Positions 9,453 through 18,486 of a DNA stretch of 64,000 nucleotides are shown here, piece after piece. The notes under the pieces are model-generated. The model was not told where the DNA came from. It saw only the letters and a list, made by a program, of their open reading frames with translations, and did no database searches. Source of the DNA: Calditrichota bacterium (GTDB lineage: Bacteria; Zhuqueibacterota; Zhuqueibacteria; Zhuqueibacterales; Geothermadaptataceae); contig QQUE01000006.1 of the NCBI GenBank assembly GCA_008501765.1, positions 271,355 to 335,354 on the forward strand, given 5' to 3'. Each line of letters opens with the position of its first letter. Position 1 is the first letter of the stretch. The translations under genes and the position numbers were made by a program.

Positions 9453-10068
9453 GTGGAAAAGAATGCCGGTAGGCCCGCTTGCGATGAATTGTTATATTTT
9501 CATTTGCCGTGAAACCGACCGTGGATTGATTATAGATCCCGGCGATGATGTTGAAAATTTATGGAAGACAATCCAGGGCCTTGATTTTACGCTCGAGCAC
9601 ATTTTGATGACACATGGACATTTTGATCATATATTGAATTTGCAAAAATTTCAGACTCTTGCGGGATTAAAGGCCAAAGCCCACCCGGATGATAAAGCTT
9701 TGTTTGAAAATGTAAATGCGATGGCATCAATGTATGGCTTGCCTTCTTCCGGCCCCGCTGAAGTGGATTTTACCCTGGCGGAAGGACAAGTTATTGAATT
9801 CGGGAAGCACAAGTTTGAAGTATTTCATACCCCCGGCCATTCTCCGGGATCTGTATCGTTTGTCGGAGGTGGCGTGGCTGTGGTTGGCGATGTCCTCTTC
9901 CGTGATTCTATTGGCCGTACCGACCTTCCCGGTGCATCATTTGAACAATTGATAAATTCAATTCGATCAAAACTCTTTGTTTTGAATGATGAAACCGAGG
10001 TTTTAAGCGGCCACGGCGAGACGACAACTATCGGTTATGAAAAAAAATATAACCCATTCTTGCGCTGA
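9439..10068 (+). CDS. MBL-fold metallo-hydrolase, glyoxalase II-like
   Basis: A 209-residue metallo-beta-lactamase-fold hydrolase. The HxHxDH signature is MTHGHFDH (about 57-64), followed by FHTPGHSPGS, VVGDVLFRDSIGRTDLPG and a terminal SGHGETTTIGYEK. This is the YcbL/GloB-like subgroup that hydrolyses thioesters such as hydroxyacylglutathione analogues. The ATG at 9439 is preferred over the GTG at 9424 because AAAGG lies about eight bases before it. It overlaps the PHP gene by 14 bases. Confidence 0.88.
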   Translation: MPNIEWKRMPVGPLAMNCYIFICRETDRGLIIDPGDDVENLWKTIQGLDFTLEHILMTHGHFDHILNLQKFQTLAGLKAKAHPDDKALFENVNAMASMYGLPSSGPAEVDFTLAEGQVIEFGKHKFEVFHTPGHSPGSVSFVGGGVAVVGDVLFRDSIGRTDLPGASFEQLINSIRSKLFVLNDETEVLSGHGETTTIGYEKKYNPFLR

Positions 10069-10235
10069 TTCGAATGTAAGTGGCACTGCATCTTCTTTCC
10101 TTAAAGAAAAATCTTGCATTATAGACTTGCTTTTACTACTTTTTACACTCATTTGGAGATTTGTATCCAGATGAAAAAATGTATGTTTTTACATCGTGCA
10201 AATCATAGTGTTGAAAAACGCTTTGAAATGCTGCG

Positions 10236-10258
10236 AGGGATCTCGGAATCCCTTTTTT
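10236..10258 (+). terminator. Short intrinsic terminator upstream of rng
   Basis: A 6-bp stem (AGGGAT with ATCCCT) and 6-base loop are followed by five T. It lies 168 bases after the MBL gene and 68 bases before rng. It could end the upstream operon or act as an attenuator in the rng-rplU-rpmA leader. Confidence 0.55.
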
Positions 10259-10325
10259 ATTGTTCCTTGAGAATTAGGGCTATTCTTTTAAATCAAAGAT
10301 AATCAAGAAGTAAAAAGGTTGTTCA

Positions 10326-11858
10326 TTGGCACGAAGAAAAACAAACGGCCCTGTACGTGAGATTTTTATCAACTCGACAATGGCAGAAACTAGAATTGCC
10401 ATCCTTGAAGGTGGCACGCTGGTGGAGCTTTTTGTAGAGTTACCCGACAACGAAAGAATGGTCGGTGATATTCATCTTGGCAGGGTTGTTAATGTTGTAA
10501 AAGGTATGCGTGCCGCTTTTATTGATATCGGACAAAAACAAGATGCGTTCTTGCATTTCTCCGATATAGGTGAAAATCTTGCTGAATACAGCGCTTACAT
10601 CGATCTTGATTCGATAATAAAAGATACGTCTCGACGCACAAGAAGACCAATCCCAGTTGAAGGACAGGAAATTCTGGTTCAGATAATAAAAGAACCAATC
10701 AGCAAAAAAGGATCTCGTATTACTACCGAGATATCCATTCCTGGCCGATTTTTTGTTCTTGTACCCAATTCAGATATGATTGGCGTATCCAAGAAAGTTG
10801 TCAGCATAGCTGAAAAGAGACGGCTTAAACATGTTGGTCGCTCAATTTGCCCAAAGGGTTTTGGTTTAATTATCCGTACAGTCGCTGCTGGAAAAGATGA
10901 AGCACTATTGCGACAGGATTTAGCGAATTTATTAAAAACATGGCGCCAGATTGAAAAAAAACTTAAAACGTTGCGCCCACCAAATTTGGTTTTTAAAGAT
11001 GTAGGGATGGCATCCAGTGTAATCCGTGATCTGTTTACGACCGATATTAACCGGGTTGTAGTCGATTCACAGAAACAGTTTAAGGAAACTGTTCGTTACA
11101 TGCGGGATATTTCCCCACAATTAATGAATCGCGTCGAGCTATACAAAGAGCAAAAACCGCTCTTTGATACTTTTAATATTGAATCCGAGATTGAAAAAAG
11201 CCTGTCACGCAAAGTATGGACACGGAGTGGCGGCTATATCCTTTTTGATCACACAGAAGCACTTGTTGCGATTGACGTCAACAGTGGAAAATTTATTGGC
11301 AGGGGAACTCATGATGAGAATTCGTTGCGAATAAATCTCGAAGCTGGAAGAGAAATTGCACGTCAATTGAGATTGCGGGATATCGGTGGCATTATCGTTA
11401 TCGATTTCATCGATATGATTGATCCTGCAAATAGGAAAAAACTATACGACGAGTTCTGTAAAGAACTCCACAGTGACCGGGCCCAGTCCAGCATCAGCCC
11501 AATTAGTACTTTTGGTCTAATTGAGATGACGCGTGAACGGATCCGGCCAAGTTTGATGCACACGTATTCCGATCCATGTCCATCGTGCAACGGGACGGGC
11601 AGGATATATTCGAAAAATACCATTTTGACCCAAATCGAACGCAGTTTGAGTCGTATAAAGGCCGATGGCAAGGAACGTAGCATTAAACTAAAAGTGAACC
11701 CGGAAGTATCGAGTTATCTTGGAACCGGACTTCGCAGCCATATTCGTCGCTTGATGTGGCGTTATTGGGTTAAAATTGAGGTCGCAGAAGACGAAAACTG
11801 CGCTCTTGATGATTTCTATATTTTCTCGAAAAAAACAGGGAAATCTATAAATATTTAA
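10326..11858 (+). CDS. rng: Ribonuclease G (Rne/Rng family)
   Basis: Endoribonuclease of the RNase E/G family acting in rRNA processing and mRNA decay. The 510-residue protein has an S1-type RNA-binding segment (about 40-130: GDIHLGRVVNVVKGMRAAFI, DAFLHFSDI), the DNase I-like catalytic region with VAIDVNSGKF and GGIIVIDFIDM carrying the Mg-binding aspartates, and the zinc-link CPSCNGTG near residue 420. It lacks the long C-terminal degradosome scaffold of RNase E. The start is TTG at 10326, with AAAAAGG upstream. rplU follows after 43 bases, an order shared by many bacteria. Confidence 0.95.
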   Translation: MARRKTNGPVREIFINSTMAETRIAILEGGTLVELFVELPDNERMVGDIHLGRVVNVVKGMRAAFIDIGQKQDAFLHFSDIGENLAEYSAYIDLDSIIKDTSRRTRRPIPVEGQEILVQIIKEPISKKGSRITTEISIPGRFFVLVPNSDMIGVSKKVVSIAEKRRLKHVGRSICPKGFGLIIRTVAAGKDEALLRQDLANLLKTWRQIEKKLKTLRPPNLVFKDVGMASSVIRDLFTTDINRVVVDSQKQFKETVRYMRDISPQLMNRVELYKEQKPLFDTFNIESEIEKSLSRKVWTRSGGYILFDHTEALVAIDVNSGKFIGRGTHDENSLRINLEAGREIARQLRLRDIGGIIVIDFIDMIDPANRKKLYDEFCKELHSDRAQSSISPISTFGLIEMTRERIRPSLMHTYSDPCPSCNGTGRIYSKNTILTQIERSLSRIKADGKERSIKLKVNPEVSSYLGTGLRSHIRRLMWRYWVKIEVAEDENCALDDFYIFSKKTGKSINI

Positions 11859-11901
11859 ACCATCTCAATTTAAAACCAAATTGGGTAGAAGGAGATTTTC
11901 G

Positions 11902-12216
11902 ATGTACGCTGTTGTTGAAGTCGGCGGAAAACAATTTACTGTATCCAAAGATGCAAAAATACTCACAGAAAAAATAGCGGGCAAAACCGGCGATACCGTC
12001 GAACTGGACCGTGTATTGATGTGCGTTGATGGGGACGATGTAAAAGTTGGAAAACCTGTCATCGATGGTGCAGTGGTTAAAGCCACAATCGAAGATGAGC
12101 TTCGTGCGAAGAAGGTCATCGTGTTTAAAAAGAAGCGCCGCAAGAAATACCGCGTAAAGAACGGTCATCGTCAGAGTCATGTTTCGTTACGAATTAACGA
12201 TATTTCTGTGGGATAA
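11902..12216 (+). CDS. rplU: 50S ribosomal protein L21
   Basis: L21 is a 104-residue large-subunit protein. MYAVVEVGGKQFTVSK at the N-terminus, VELDRVLM in the middle and KKKRRKKYRVKNGHRQSH at the C-terminus are diagnostic. The start is ATG at 11902, with AGAAGGAG at 11887-11894; the longer frame from the TTG at 11881 would read through the ribosome-binding site. It lies between rng and rpmA in a standard cluster. Confidence 0.97.
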   Translation: MYAVVEVGGKQFTVSKDAKILTEKIAGKTGDTVELDRVLMCVDGDDVKVGKPVIDGAVVKATIEDELRAKKVIVFKKKRRKKYRVKNGHRQSHVSLRINDISVG

Positions 12217-12258
12217 AAAGAGAGTATAAATTAAAATATATAAACAAAGGAGCGCCTC

Positions 12259-12513
12259 ATGGCTCATAAAAAAGGTGTGGGTAGTTCGAAAAACGGCCGT
12301 GATTCGAACCCCCAGTATCTGGGTGTCAAGCGTTTTGATGGGCAGGTTGTAACTGCCGGCAGCATCCTTGTTCGTCAGCGTGGAACTCGTATCCATCCTG
12401 GTGAAAATGTTAAAAAAGGACGCGACGATACATTGTTTGCCGTCATCGATGGTTCTGTCAAATTTGAAAGAAAAGGCAAAACACGAAAAGTGGTCAGCGT
12501 TTTCGCAAAGTAG
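12259..12513 (+). CDS. rpmA: 50S ribosomal protein L27
   Basis: L27 is 84 residues, with a basic N-terminal tail ([17 protein letters not shown]) that reaches the peptidyl-transferase centre, then [10 protein letters not shown] and [15 protein letters not shown]. There is no cleavable N-terminal extension of the Firmicutes type. It starts 42 bases after rplU with AAAGGAG upstream, and ends at a strong terminator (12520-12550). Confidence 0.97.
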   Translation: MAHKKGVGSSKNGRDSNPQYLGVKRFDGQVVTAGSILVRQRGTRIHPGENVKKGRDDTLFAVIDGSVKFERKGKTRKVVSVFAK

Positions 12514-12519
12514 AAAAAA

Positions 12520-12550
12520 AGCCAATAGATAATATCTGTTGGCTTTTTTT
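12520..12550 (+). terminator. Intrinsic terminator of rng-rplU-rpmA
   Basis: AGCCAA-t-AGAT pairs with ATCT-g-TTGGCT around a 3-base loop and is followed by a run of seven T, directly after rpmA. Confidence 0.92.
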
Positions 12551-12753
12551 ATTAATAAACTAATAAATGCTATTTAATAAGTTAATTTGAATTAAAACTT
12601 TTATTCGTGTATTTTTAGCTGCTCTAAATATTAAATTACCATTTTCTAAGTTAAATTTCAGTTTCTTACATTCTCCTTGGCAAGGAAATTTAGTTTATTC
12701 CTTCTCACTACAAAGTAAGAATATCTAATAACCGTTTACGAAGAGGAATTTCT

Positions 12754-13677
12754 ATGAAGATAAGTGTTATTGGTGCAGGTAATGTTGGCGCCACATGTGC
12801 CCAGCGCGTCGCTGAAAAAGATTTGGCGAATGAAGTGGTTCTTGTTGACATAATCGAAGGTGTTCCGCAGGGAAAAGGCCTTGATATGTGGCAATCCGCT
12901 CCTATCGAAGGTTTTGATACTCGGGTAATCGGTACAAACGGTTACGAAGAAACAAAAGGCTCCGGTGTTGTAATTATCACTGCCGGGCTGGCACGGAAAC
13001 CTGGAATGAGTCGCGATGATTTGCGCGACACAAATGCAGGAATCATCAAAAGTATTTCTGAGCAAGTTGCAAAATATTCTCCAGATGCAAAAATTATTCT
13101 CGTCACCAATCCTCTGGATGTTATGACTTACGTTGCATTCAAAACCACCGGTTTTGATTCGAAAAATGTCTTTGGCCAGGCAGGAGTTCTCGACACAGCG
13201 CGATACAGAACATTCCTTTCGATGGAATTGGGCATTTCCGTGAATGATATTCAAGCAATGGTTCTCGGTGGCCACGGTGACGACATGGTGCCGCTGCTCA
13301 GCTATACCACAGTCTCTGGGATTCCAATTACTCAACTTGTACCACAAAACAGACTCGATGAAATTATCGACCGTACCCGCAAAGGCGGTGGTGAAATCGT
13401 TAAATTCCTGAAAACAGGCAGTGCTTTTTATGCGCCATCTGCAGCTGCGGTAGAAATGGCCGAAGCAGTAGTACGCGATAAAAAACGCCTGTTGCCATGT
13501 TCAGCCTGGTTAAGTGGCGAATTTGGCATTGAAAATACCTACGCCGGTGTCCCCGTTATTCTCGGAAAAGATGGTGTTGAAAAAATTGTTGAAATTGATT
13601 TGACCAGTGCTGAAAAAGACATGCTGCACGCCTCAGCTAATTCTGTGAAGACAAATATATCCCAGCTCAATATTTAA
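12754..13677 (+). CDS. mdh: Malate dehydrogenase, NAD-dependent
   Basis: Mdh interconverts malate and oxaloacetate in the TCA cycle. The 307-residue protein is of the LDH-like MDH group. It has the dinucleotide motif GAGNVGATCA (residues 7-16), Asp in VVLVDI favouring NAD, DLRDTNAGI, VTNPLDVMTY, substrate Arg in DTARYRTF, and the catalytic His in VLGGHGDDMVP near residue 175. The start is ATG with GAAGAGG nearby. It is monocistronic, with a palindrome just after the stop. Confidence 0.96.
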   Translation: MKISVIGAGNVGATCAQRVAEKDLANEVVLVDIIEGVPQGKGLDMWQSAPIEGFDTRVIGTNGYEETKGSGVVIITAGLARKPGMSRDDLRDTNAGIIKSISEQVAKYSPDAKIILVTNPLDVMTYVAFKTTGFDSKNVFGQAGVLDTARYRTFLSMELGISVNDIQAMVLGGHGDDMVPLLSYTTVSGIPITQLVPQNRLDEIIDRTRKGGGEIVKFLKTGSAFYAPSAAAVEMAEAVVRDKKRLLPCSAWLSGEFGIENTYAGVPVILGKDGVEKIVEIDLTSAEKDMLHASANSVKTNISQLNI

Positions 13678-13686
13678 GATTGTGTC

Positions 13687-13721
13687 AATTGATTCCATCA
13701 CTTTAAGTGATGGAATCAATT
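13687..13721. repeat. REP-like palindrome after mdh (copy a)
   Basis: A perfect 15-bp stem with a 5-base TTTAA loop. Its central 27 bases match the hairpins at 50331, 50459 and 51142 at 24 of 27 positions, so it belongs to a dispersed family rather than being a gene-specific terminator. There is no strong T-run, but the stem could still protect the mdh mRNA 3' end. Confidence 0.75.
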
Positions 13722-13941
13722 AATTATTTCCCATCCCATTTTATACTCCCCATTTTCCATTTCTTTAGTTTGGTATCTCAATACTTTTACCTTAGAATCA
13801 ATCATTTACAATAATTATGCCAATACCTTTAAAATCGCCTTGACATAATATAGCGATTATCATATATTACGCCTTGTTGAATTTAAACCATACCTGCTGG
13901 ACTAATATTTAAGTGAGTATCCAATTTTTTCGAGCGTAAAA

Positions 13942-14232
13942 ATGACTATTTCAATTGAAGACGTCAAGCGAACTGCTAAACTGGCGCGCCTCGAGTTTTC
14001 CGATGACGAATTAAAAAATATGACCAAGGAAATGGGAACAATCCTTGGTTATGTTGAAAAATTAAACGAACTCGATTTAAATGATGTGCCTGAAACTGCG
14101 CACGTCCTGCAACTTTCCAATGTTTTTCGGGAAGATGAAGTAAAACCGGGCTTGTCCAATGAAGAAGCACTGGCCAATGCACCGCGCGTGAAAAAAGGGC
14201 ATTTCAGTGTGCCTAAGGTTATCGGCGAATGA
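13942..14232 (+). CDS. gatC: Asp/Glu-tRNA(Asn/Gln) amidotransferase subunit C
   Basis: GatC is the small clamp subunit of GatCAB, which amidates mischarged Glu-tRNA(Gln) or Asp-tRNA(Asn). Its 96 residues match the family: I-x-x-V-x-x-x-A-x-L-A-R-L near the start (VKRTAKLARLEFSDDE), ILGYVEKLNELD, and the closing VPKVIGE typical of the C-terminus. gatA and gatB are not in the window. The stop overlaps the kdsB start by four bases (ATGA), so it heads a tightly packed operon running to at least 19419. Confidence 0.95.
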   Translation: MTISIEDVKRTAKLARLEFSDDELKNMTKEMGTILGYVEKLNELDLNDVPETAHVLQLSNVFREDEVKPGLSNEEALANAPRVKKGHFSVPKVIGE

Positions 14233-14987
14233 ACAAAGCCGTTGGAATTATTCCTGCACGCTACGCTTCGACTCGCTTCCCTGGCAAACCTCTCGGGTTG
14301 ATTGGTAACAAACCAATGATCCAGCATGTTTACGAGCGGGCAAGCCATGCGAAAAGTTTGGATAAAGTTATCGTTGCCACAGATGATGAACGCATCATGC
14401 AGGCTGTAAAATCATTTGATGGCGATGTCTTTTTAACCCGGACTGACCATCAAACTGGAAGCGACCGTATTGCTGAAGTTGCTGAAAATTTAGACTTTGC
14501 GATCATCGTCAATATTCAAGGGGACGAACCCTTTGTCGATCCGGATGCAATCGATCAAACAGTGGAATTGCTCCAAAATTCTCCGGATGCAGCGATAAGC
14601 ACGTTAGTGGCTCCAATCCGAAATTCCTCGGATTTACATAATCCGGATGTTGCTAAAGTTGTGCTCAACAATAACCACGAAGCATTATATTTTTCACGTG
14701 CTGCTATTCCGTACAACCGGGATGAAAAGAATCCTGGCAAGTGGTTGGAGTACGGAAATTATTATCAGCATATCGGCTTTTATGTGTATCGCAAAGAAAT
14801 TCTCATGCAGTTTGTAAAATGGCCATTGGGTACTTTGGAAAAAAGAGAAAGCCTCGAACAATTGCGACTTTTGGAAAATGGCTATAAAATTGTTTGTGCG
14901 GAAGTTCCACAAACAGCCATGTGCGTCGATACCCCGGAAGATTTGGAAAAAGCACAACAATATTGGGAGGAACAACAGCTTGTCTAA
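14229..14987 (+). CDS. kdsB: 3-deoxy-manno-octulosonate cytidylyltransferase (CMP-KDO synthetase)
   Basis: KdsB activates KDO as CMP-KDO for transfer to lipid A. The 252-residue protein shows IIPARYASTRFPGKPL (residues 6-21), VIVATDDERI, the metal-site block VNIQGDEPFVDP near residue 97, and KRESLEQLRLLENG near the C-terminus. It overlaps gatC by four bases, and pyrG begins eight bases before its stop. kdsA and kdsD follow pyrG in the same operon. Confidence 0.96.
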   Translation: MNKAVGIIPARYASTRFPGKPLGLIGNKPMIQHVYERASHAKSLDKVIVATDDERIMQAVKSFDGDVFLTRTDHQTGSDRIAEVAENLDFAIIVNIQGDEPFVDPDAIDQTVELLQNSPDAAISTLVAPIRNSSDLHNPDVAKVVLNNNHEALYFSRAAIPYNRDEKNPGKWLEYGNYYQHIGFYVYRKEILMQFVKWPLGTLEKRESLEQLRLLENGYKIVCAEVPQTAMCVDTPEDLEKAQQYWEEQQLV

Positions 14988-16605
14988 CGAAAACAGGACA
15001 AAATTTATTTTTATAACCGGTGGTGTCGTCTCAGCGCTGGGCAAAGGGATTGCGGCAGCCTCCATCGGCAGTTTGTTGCAGGCGCGCGGACTGAGAGTCA
15101 CGATGCTCAAATTTGATCCCTACATCAATGTTGATCCCGGAACCATGAGTCCATACCAACACGGCGAAGTTTATGTCACCGACGACGGCGCTGAAACAGA
15201 TTTGGATTTGGGGCACTACGAACGTTTTCTCGATGTCAGCATGACCCGCAGCAACAATGCGACGACGGGCCAGGTTTACAACGAAGTTATCGCCCGCGAA
15301 CGCCGCGGTGATTATCTGGGAAAAACGGTGCAGGTGATTCCGCATATTACCAATGAAATAAAAAGCCGAATCTACGCAGCAGCGAAATCTCTCCCACGCT
15401 GCCAGGTATTAATCGTGGAAGTTGGCGGCACAGTTGGGGATATCGAAAGCCTGCCATTTATCGAAGCTATCCGGCAGTTTTGTCTGGAAGAAGGCCAAGA
15501 AAATACCTTCAACATACACCTGACTTTAGTGCCATACATTAAAGCTGCGGGCGAATTTAAAACGAAACCAACTCAGCATTCAGTTATGCGGTTGCGAGAA
15601 ATCGGCGTGCAGCCCAATGCCTTGCTTTGCCGTTGTGAAGAGCCAGTCAATAAAGAATTGCGTGATAAAATTGGCTTATTTTGCAGCGTGCAATCCAGCC
15701 ACGTTATCAGTGCGCCGGATCTGGATTCGATCTATAAAATCCCACAGCGTTTTGAGGAAAATGGGCTCGGTGAAATTATTACAGAACATCTTAAATTGAA
15801 TAGCAAAAAACCCGATCTGAAATCCTGGAAAAACTTAGCAGAAAAAATTGAAAATTTACCCCATGAAATCGATATCGCCATTTGTGGAAAATACGTCGGT
15901 TTAAAAGATTCCTATAAAAGTATTATCGAAGCCTTCGTCCATGCCGGCGTTGAAAACGATGCCAAAGTTAATTTAAAATGGATTGACATGGAAGAGGTGG
16001 AAAAGAAGGGGCTGACCAATCAGTTCGATGCTGTTGATGGCATGCTGATTTGTCCGGGATTTGGCAGCCGTGGGACGGAAGGGAAAATATTATCGGCAGA
16101 ATATGCACGTGTCAATAATCTGCCATTTTTGGGTATCTGCCTCGGATTGCAATGCGCGACCATTGAATTTGCGCGCAACGTTTGCAATTTAACGGATGCC
16201 AATAGCGTTGAGTTCGATGAATCAAGTCCGCACCCGGTTATCGATTTGATGGAAACGCAAATTGATATTTCACAGATGGGAGGTACCATGCGGCTGGGTG
16301 CTTACAACTGCAAACTTGAAAAGGGCACAAAAGCATATAAAGCGTACGGAAAAAGCCAAATCCGCGAACGCCACCGTCATCGATATGAGGTCAATAATAA
16401 CTATTTGGAAAGATTGAAAAAACAAGGTCTTACAATTGCGGGATTAAATCCGGAAACCGGGCTGGTTGAGGTTATCGAAATTAAAGACCATCCCTGGTTT
16501 GTCGGCGTGCAATTTCATCCGGAATTGAAATCGCGCGCTTTGCGAGCACACCCGCTCTTCCGTGAATTTGTCGCAGCAGCTTTGCGAAATAAATTGAAAC
16601 GATAA
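14980..16605 (+). CDS. pyrG: CTP synthase
   Basis: PyrG makes CTP from UTP, ATP and glutamine; CTP is the co-substrate of KdsB next door. The 541-residue enzyme has the synthetase P-loop region ITGGVVSALGKGIAAASIG near the N-terminus, GTVGDIESLPF, and a class I glutamine amidotransferase domain with Cys in FLGICLGLQCA and the His-Glu pair in VQFHPELKSR. The start is TTG at 14980, with GGGAGG about nine bases before it; the upstream in-frame extension overlaps kdsB and lacks family similarity. Confidence 0.96.
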   Translation: MSNENRTKFIFITGGVVSALGKGIAAASIGSLLQARGLRVTMLKFDPYINVDPGTMSPYQHGEVYVTDDGAETDLDLGHYERFLDVSMTRSNNATTGQVYNEVIARERRGDYLGKTVQVIPHITNEIKSRIYAAAKSLPRCQVLIVEVGGTVGDIESLPFIEAIRQFCLEEGQENTFNIHLTLVPYIKAAGEFKTKPTQHSVMRLREIGVQPNALLCRCEEPVNKELRDKIGLFCSVQSSHVISAPDLDSIYKIPQRFEENGLGEIITEHLKLNSKKPDLKSWKNLAEKIENLPHEIDIAICGKYVGLKDSYKSIIEAFVHAGVENDAKVNLKWIDMEEVEKKGLTNQFDAVDGMLICPGFGSRGTEGKILSAEYARVNNLPFLGICLGLQCATIEFARNVCNLTDANSVEFDESSPHPVIDLMETQIDISQMGGTMRLGAYNCKLEKGTKAYKAYGKSQIRERHRHRYEVNNNYLERLKKQGLTIAGLNPETGLVEVIEIKDHPWFVGVQFHPELKSRALRAHPLFREFVAAALRNKLKR

Positions 16606-16617
16606 AGTGAAAAATAA

Positions 16618-17466
16618 ATGAAAAATATCGCTAAAACCCGGCTTGTTGAAGTTGGATCCGTTAAAATAGGTGCCGGCAATCCGATGGTACTTATCTGTGG
16701 GCCCTGCGTAATTGAAGATGCCGATGTCATGAAACGCGCGGCAGATAGTATTTGTGCTATCGCGGACAAACTGAAAATGCCGCTTATTTTTAAATCATCC
16801 TATGTAAAAGACAACCGCTCGAGCGAGGAAAGTTACCAGGGCCCGGGGCTGGAAAAAGGGCTTGAAATATTGGCCCATATTCGCGAGCAATATAAGGTGC
16901 CGGTATTGTCTGACGTGCACACGCCGGAAGAAGCAAAACGCGCCGCCGAAGTGCTGGATGTATTGCAAATCCCGGCTTATCTCTCGATGCAGACTTCGCT
17001 GGCTATCGCCGCTGGCAAAACCGGAAAAGCGGTGAATATCAAAAAAGGCCAGTTTCTCGATCCGGCTGATATGGAAAAAGTTATCGGCAAAATTGAGCGT
17101 ACGGGAAATAAAAATATTTTGCTCACTGAGCGTGGCGCCAGTTTTGGCTACCACAATTTAGTGGTTGATATGCGTTCGCTCGTCACCATGCGAGCGCTCG
17201 GCTATCCCGTGGTTTATGATCCGACGCACAGTGTGCGAGTCTATGGAATCTCCTCCAGCGATCCTGCTGGCGGCCGCCCGGAATTTATCCCGGCTTTGAC
17301 CCGGGCCGGTGTCGCCACCGGAATAGACGTGCTATTTATCGAAAGCCACCCGTGTGTCGCGGAGGCTAAATGCGATGCTGCCAGCCAGTTACCCATCGAT
17401 CAACTTGAAAATTTATTGCGGCAATCCTTGGAAATTGATGCCGTCGTCCGGGCACAGGGAAATTAG
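16618..17466 (+). CDS. kdsA: KDO-8-phosphate synthase
   Basis: KdsA condenses phosphoenolpyruvate with arabinose-5-phosphate. The 282-residue TIM barrel has LICGPCVIEDAD (about 22-33), IFKSSYVKDNRSS, LSDVHTPEEA, LTERGASFGYHNLVVDMR, and the metal/substrate block YDPTHSVR. The Cys in CGPCVIE may suggest a metal-dependent form, but I did not verify all ligands. It sits 12 bases after pyrG and 3 bases before kdsD. Confidence 0.96.
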   Translation: MKNIAKTRLVEVGSVKIGAGNPMVLICGPCVIEDADVMKRAADSICAIADKLKMPLIFKSSYVKDNRSSEESYQGPGLEKGLEILAHIREQYKVPVLSDVHTPEEAKRAAEVLDVLQIPAYLSMQTSLAIAAGKTGKAVNIKKGQFLDPADMEKVIGKIERTGNKNILLTERGASFGYHNLVVDMRSLVTMRALGYPVVYDPTHSVRVYGISSSDPAGGRPEFIPALTRAGVATGIDVLFIESHPCVAEAKCDAASQLPIDQLENLLRQSLEIDAVVRAQGN

Positions 17467-17469
17467 AGT

Positions 17470-18483
17470 ATGCAGAAAAACAGCACAACAGCACAAGCAC
17501 CCACACCACAACTGTACTCTGCTGACAAATGTATTGAAGATGCGCGGCGGGTAGTTCGCATCGAGGCGGCTGCGGTTGCAGCGCTTGAATCACGAATCGG
17601 CGCCACTTTTACCGCTGTCGTCGATTTACTTTATAATTGCACCGGGCGAGTCGTAGTGACAGGTATAGGCAAAAGCGGGATAATCGGGAAAAAAATAGCG
17701 GCCACTCTCAGCAGCACCGGCACGCCGGCGTTTTTCCTGCACGCTACTGAAGGTCTGCACGGCGATTTGGGGATGTTGCGCAGCGAGGATGTTGTGATTT
17801 GTATTTCCAAGAGTGGCAGCAATTCTGAGTTTGATTTTCTGGTACCGCAATTTCGTCGGCTGGGCGTCACCATTGTCGCATTTGCCGGTAATCTAAAAAG
17901 CAATTTGGCGCAAAATTCAGATTTTGTCATCGATATTTCAGTCGAGGAAGAAGCCTGCCCGCTCGATCTTGCCCCGACAGCCAGTTCCACAGCCACGCTG
18001 GCCATGGGTGATGCGCTGGCAATTGCCGTTTTAGGAAAAAGACAATTCAGCGTGGAAGATTTTGCTGCCCGACATCCGGGGGGTGCGCTGGGACGGCGGC
18101 TTTTTCTGCGGGCTGATGATTTGGTCGATAAAACCAGAATTCCGATGGTTGTGCCGGATGCCAGTTTTGATCATGTTTTAGCAGAAATATCGAAAAAAAG
18201 ATACGGCGCTACCTGTGTGATCGGTGATGGCGGGAAAATAATCGGGTTTATTACCGACGGTGATTTACGTCGAATTTTAAGAAAAAATTCAGATCATTTA
18301 AGTATTCAGGCGCGTGATATTATGACGAGCACCCCGCGAACGATTGCGCCCGGAACGATGGCTGTCAAAGCCCTGGAAATTATGGAAGAATTCAGCATCA
18401 CTCATCTCGTCATCGTTGACGACAAGCAAATTCCACAGGGATTGGTGCACATCCACGATTTGATAAAGGCTGGAATTTCATAG
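17470..18483 (+). CDS. kdsD: Arabinose-5-phosphate isomerase (KpsF/GutQ family)
   Basis: KdsD isomerises ribulose-5-phosphate to arabinose-5-phosphate, the substrate of KdsA. The 337-residue protein has a SIS domain (about 45-175: VVVTGIGKSGIIGKKIA, FLHATEGLHGDLG, ISKSGSNSEF) and two CBS domains (about 215-337). The HPGGALGRRL segment linking them is typical. It starts 3 bases after kdsA. A kdsC phosphatase gene, usual next in the classic order, is absent here. Confidence 0.95.
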   Translation: MQKNSTTAQAPTPQLYSADKCIEDARRVVRIEAAAVAALESRIGATFTAVVDLLYNCTGRVVVTGIGKSGIIGKKIAATLSSTGTPAFFLHATEGLHGDLGMLRSEDVVICISKSGSNSEFDFLVPQFRRLGVTIVAFAGNLKSNLAQNSDFVIDISVEEEACPLDLAPTASSTATLAMGDALAIAVLGKRQFSVEDFAARHPGGALGRRLFLRADDLVDKTRIPMVVPDASFDHVLAEISKKRYGATCVIGDGGKIIGFITDGDLRRILRKNSDHLSIQARDIMTSTPRTIAPGTMAVKALEIMEEFSITHLVIVDDKQIPQGLVHIHDLIKAGIS

Positions 18484-18486
18484 AAA

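Noticed and set aside
10114..10302. Short plus-strand frame (62 codons) upstream of rng
   Set aside because: It contains the terminator hairpin at 10236-10258, has no family similarity and no good ribosome-binding site.
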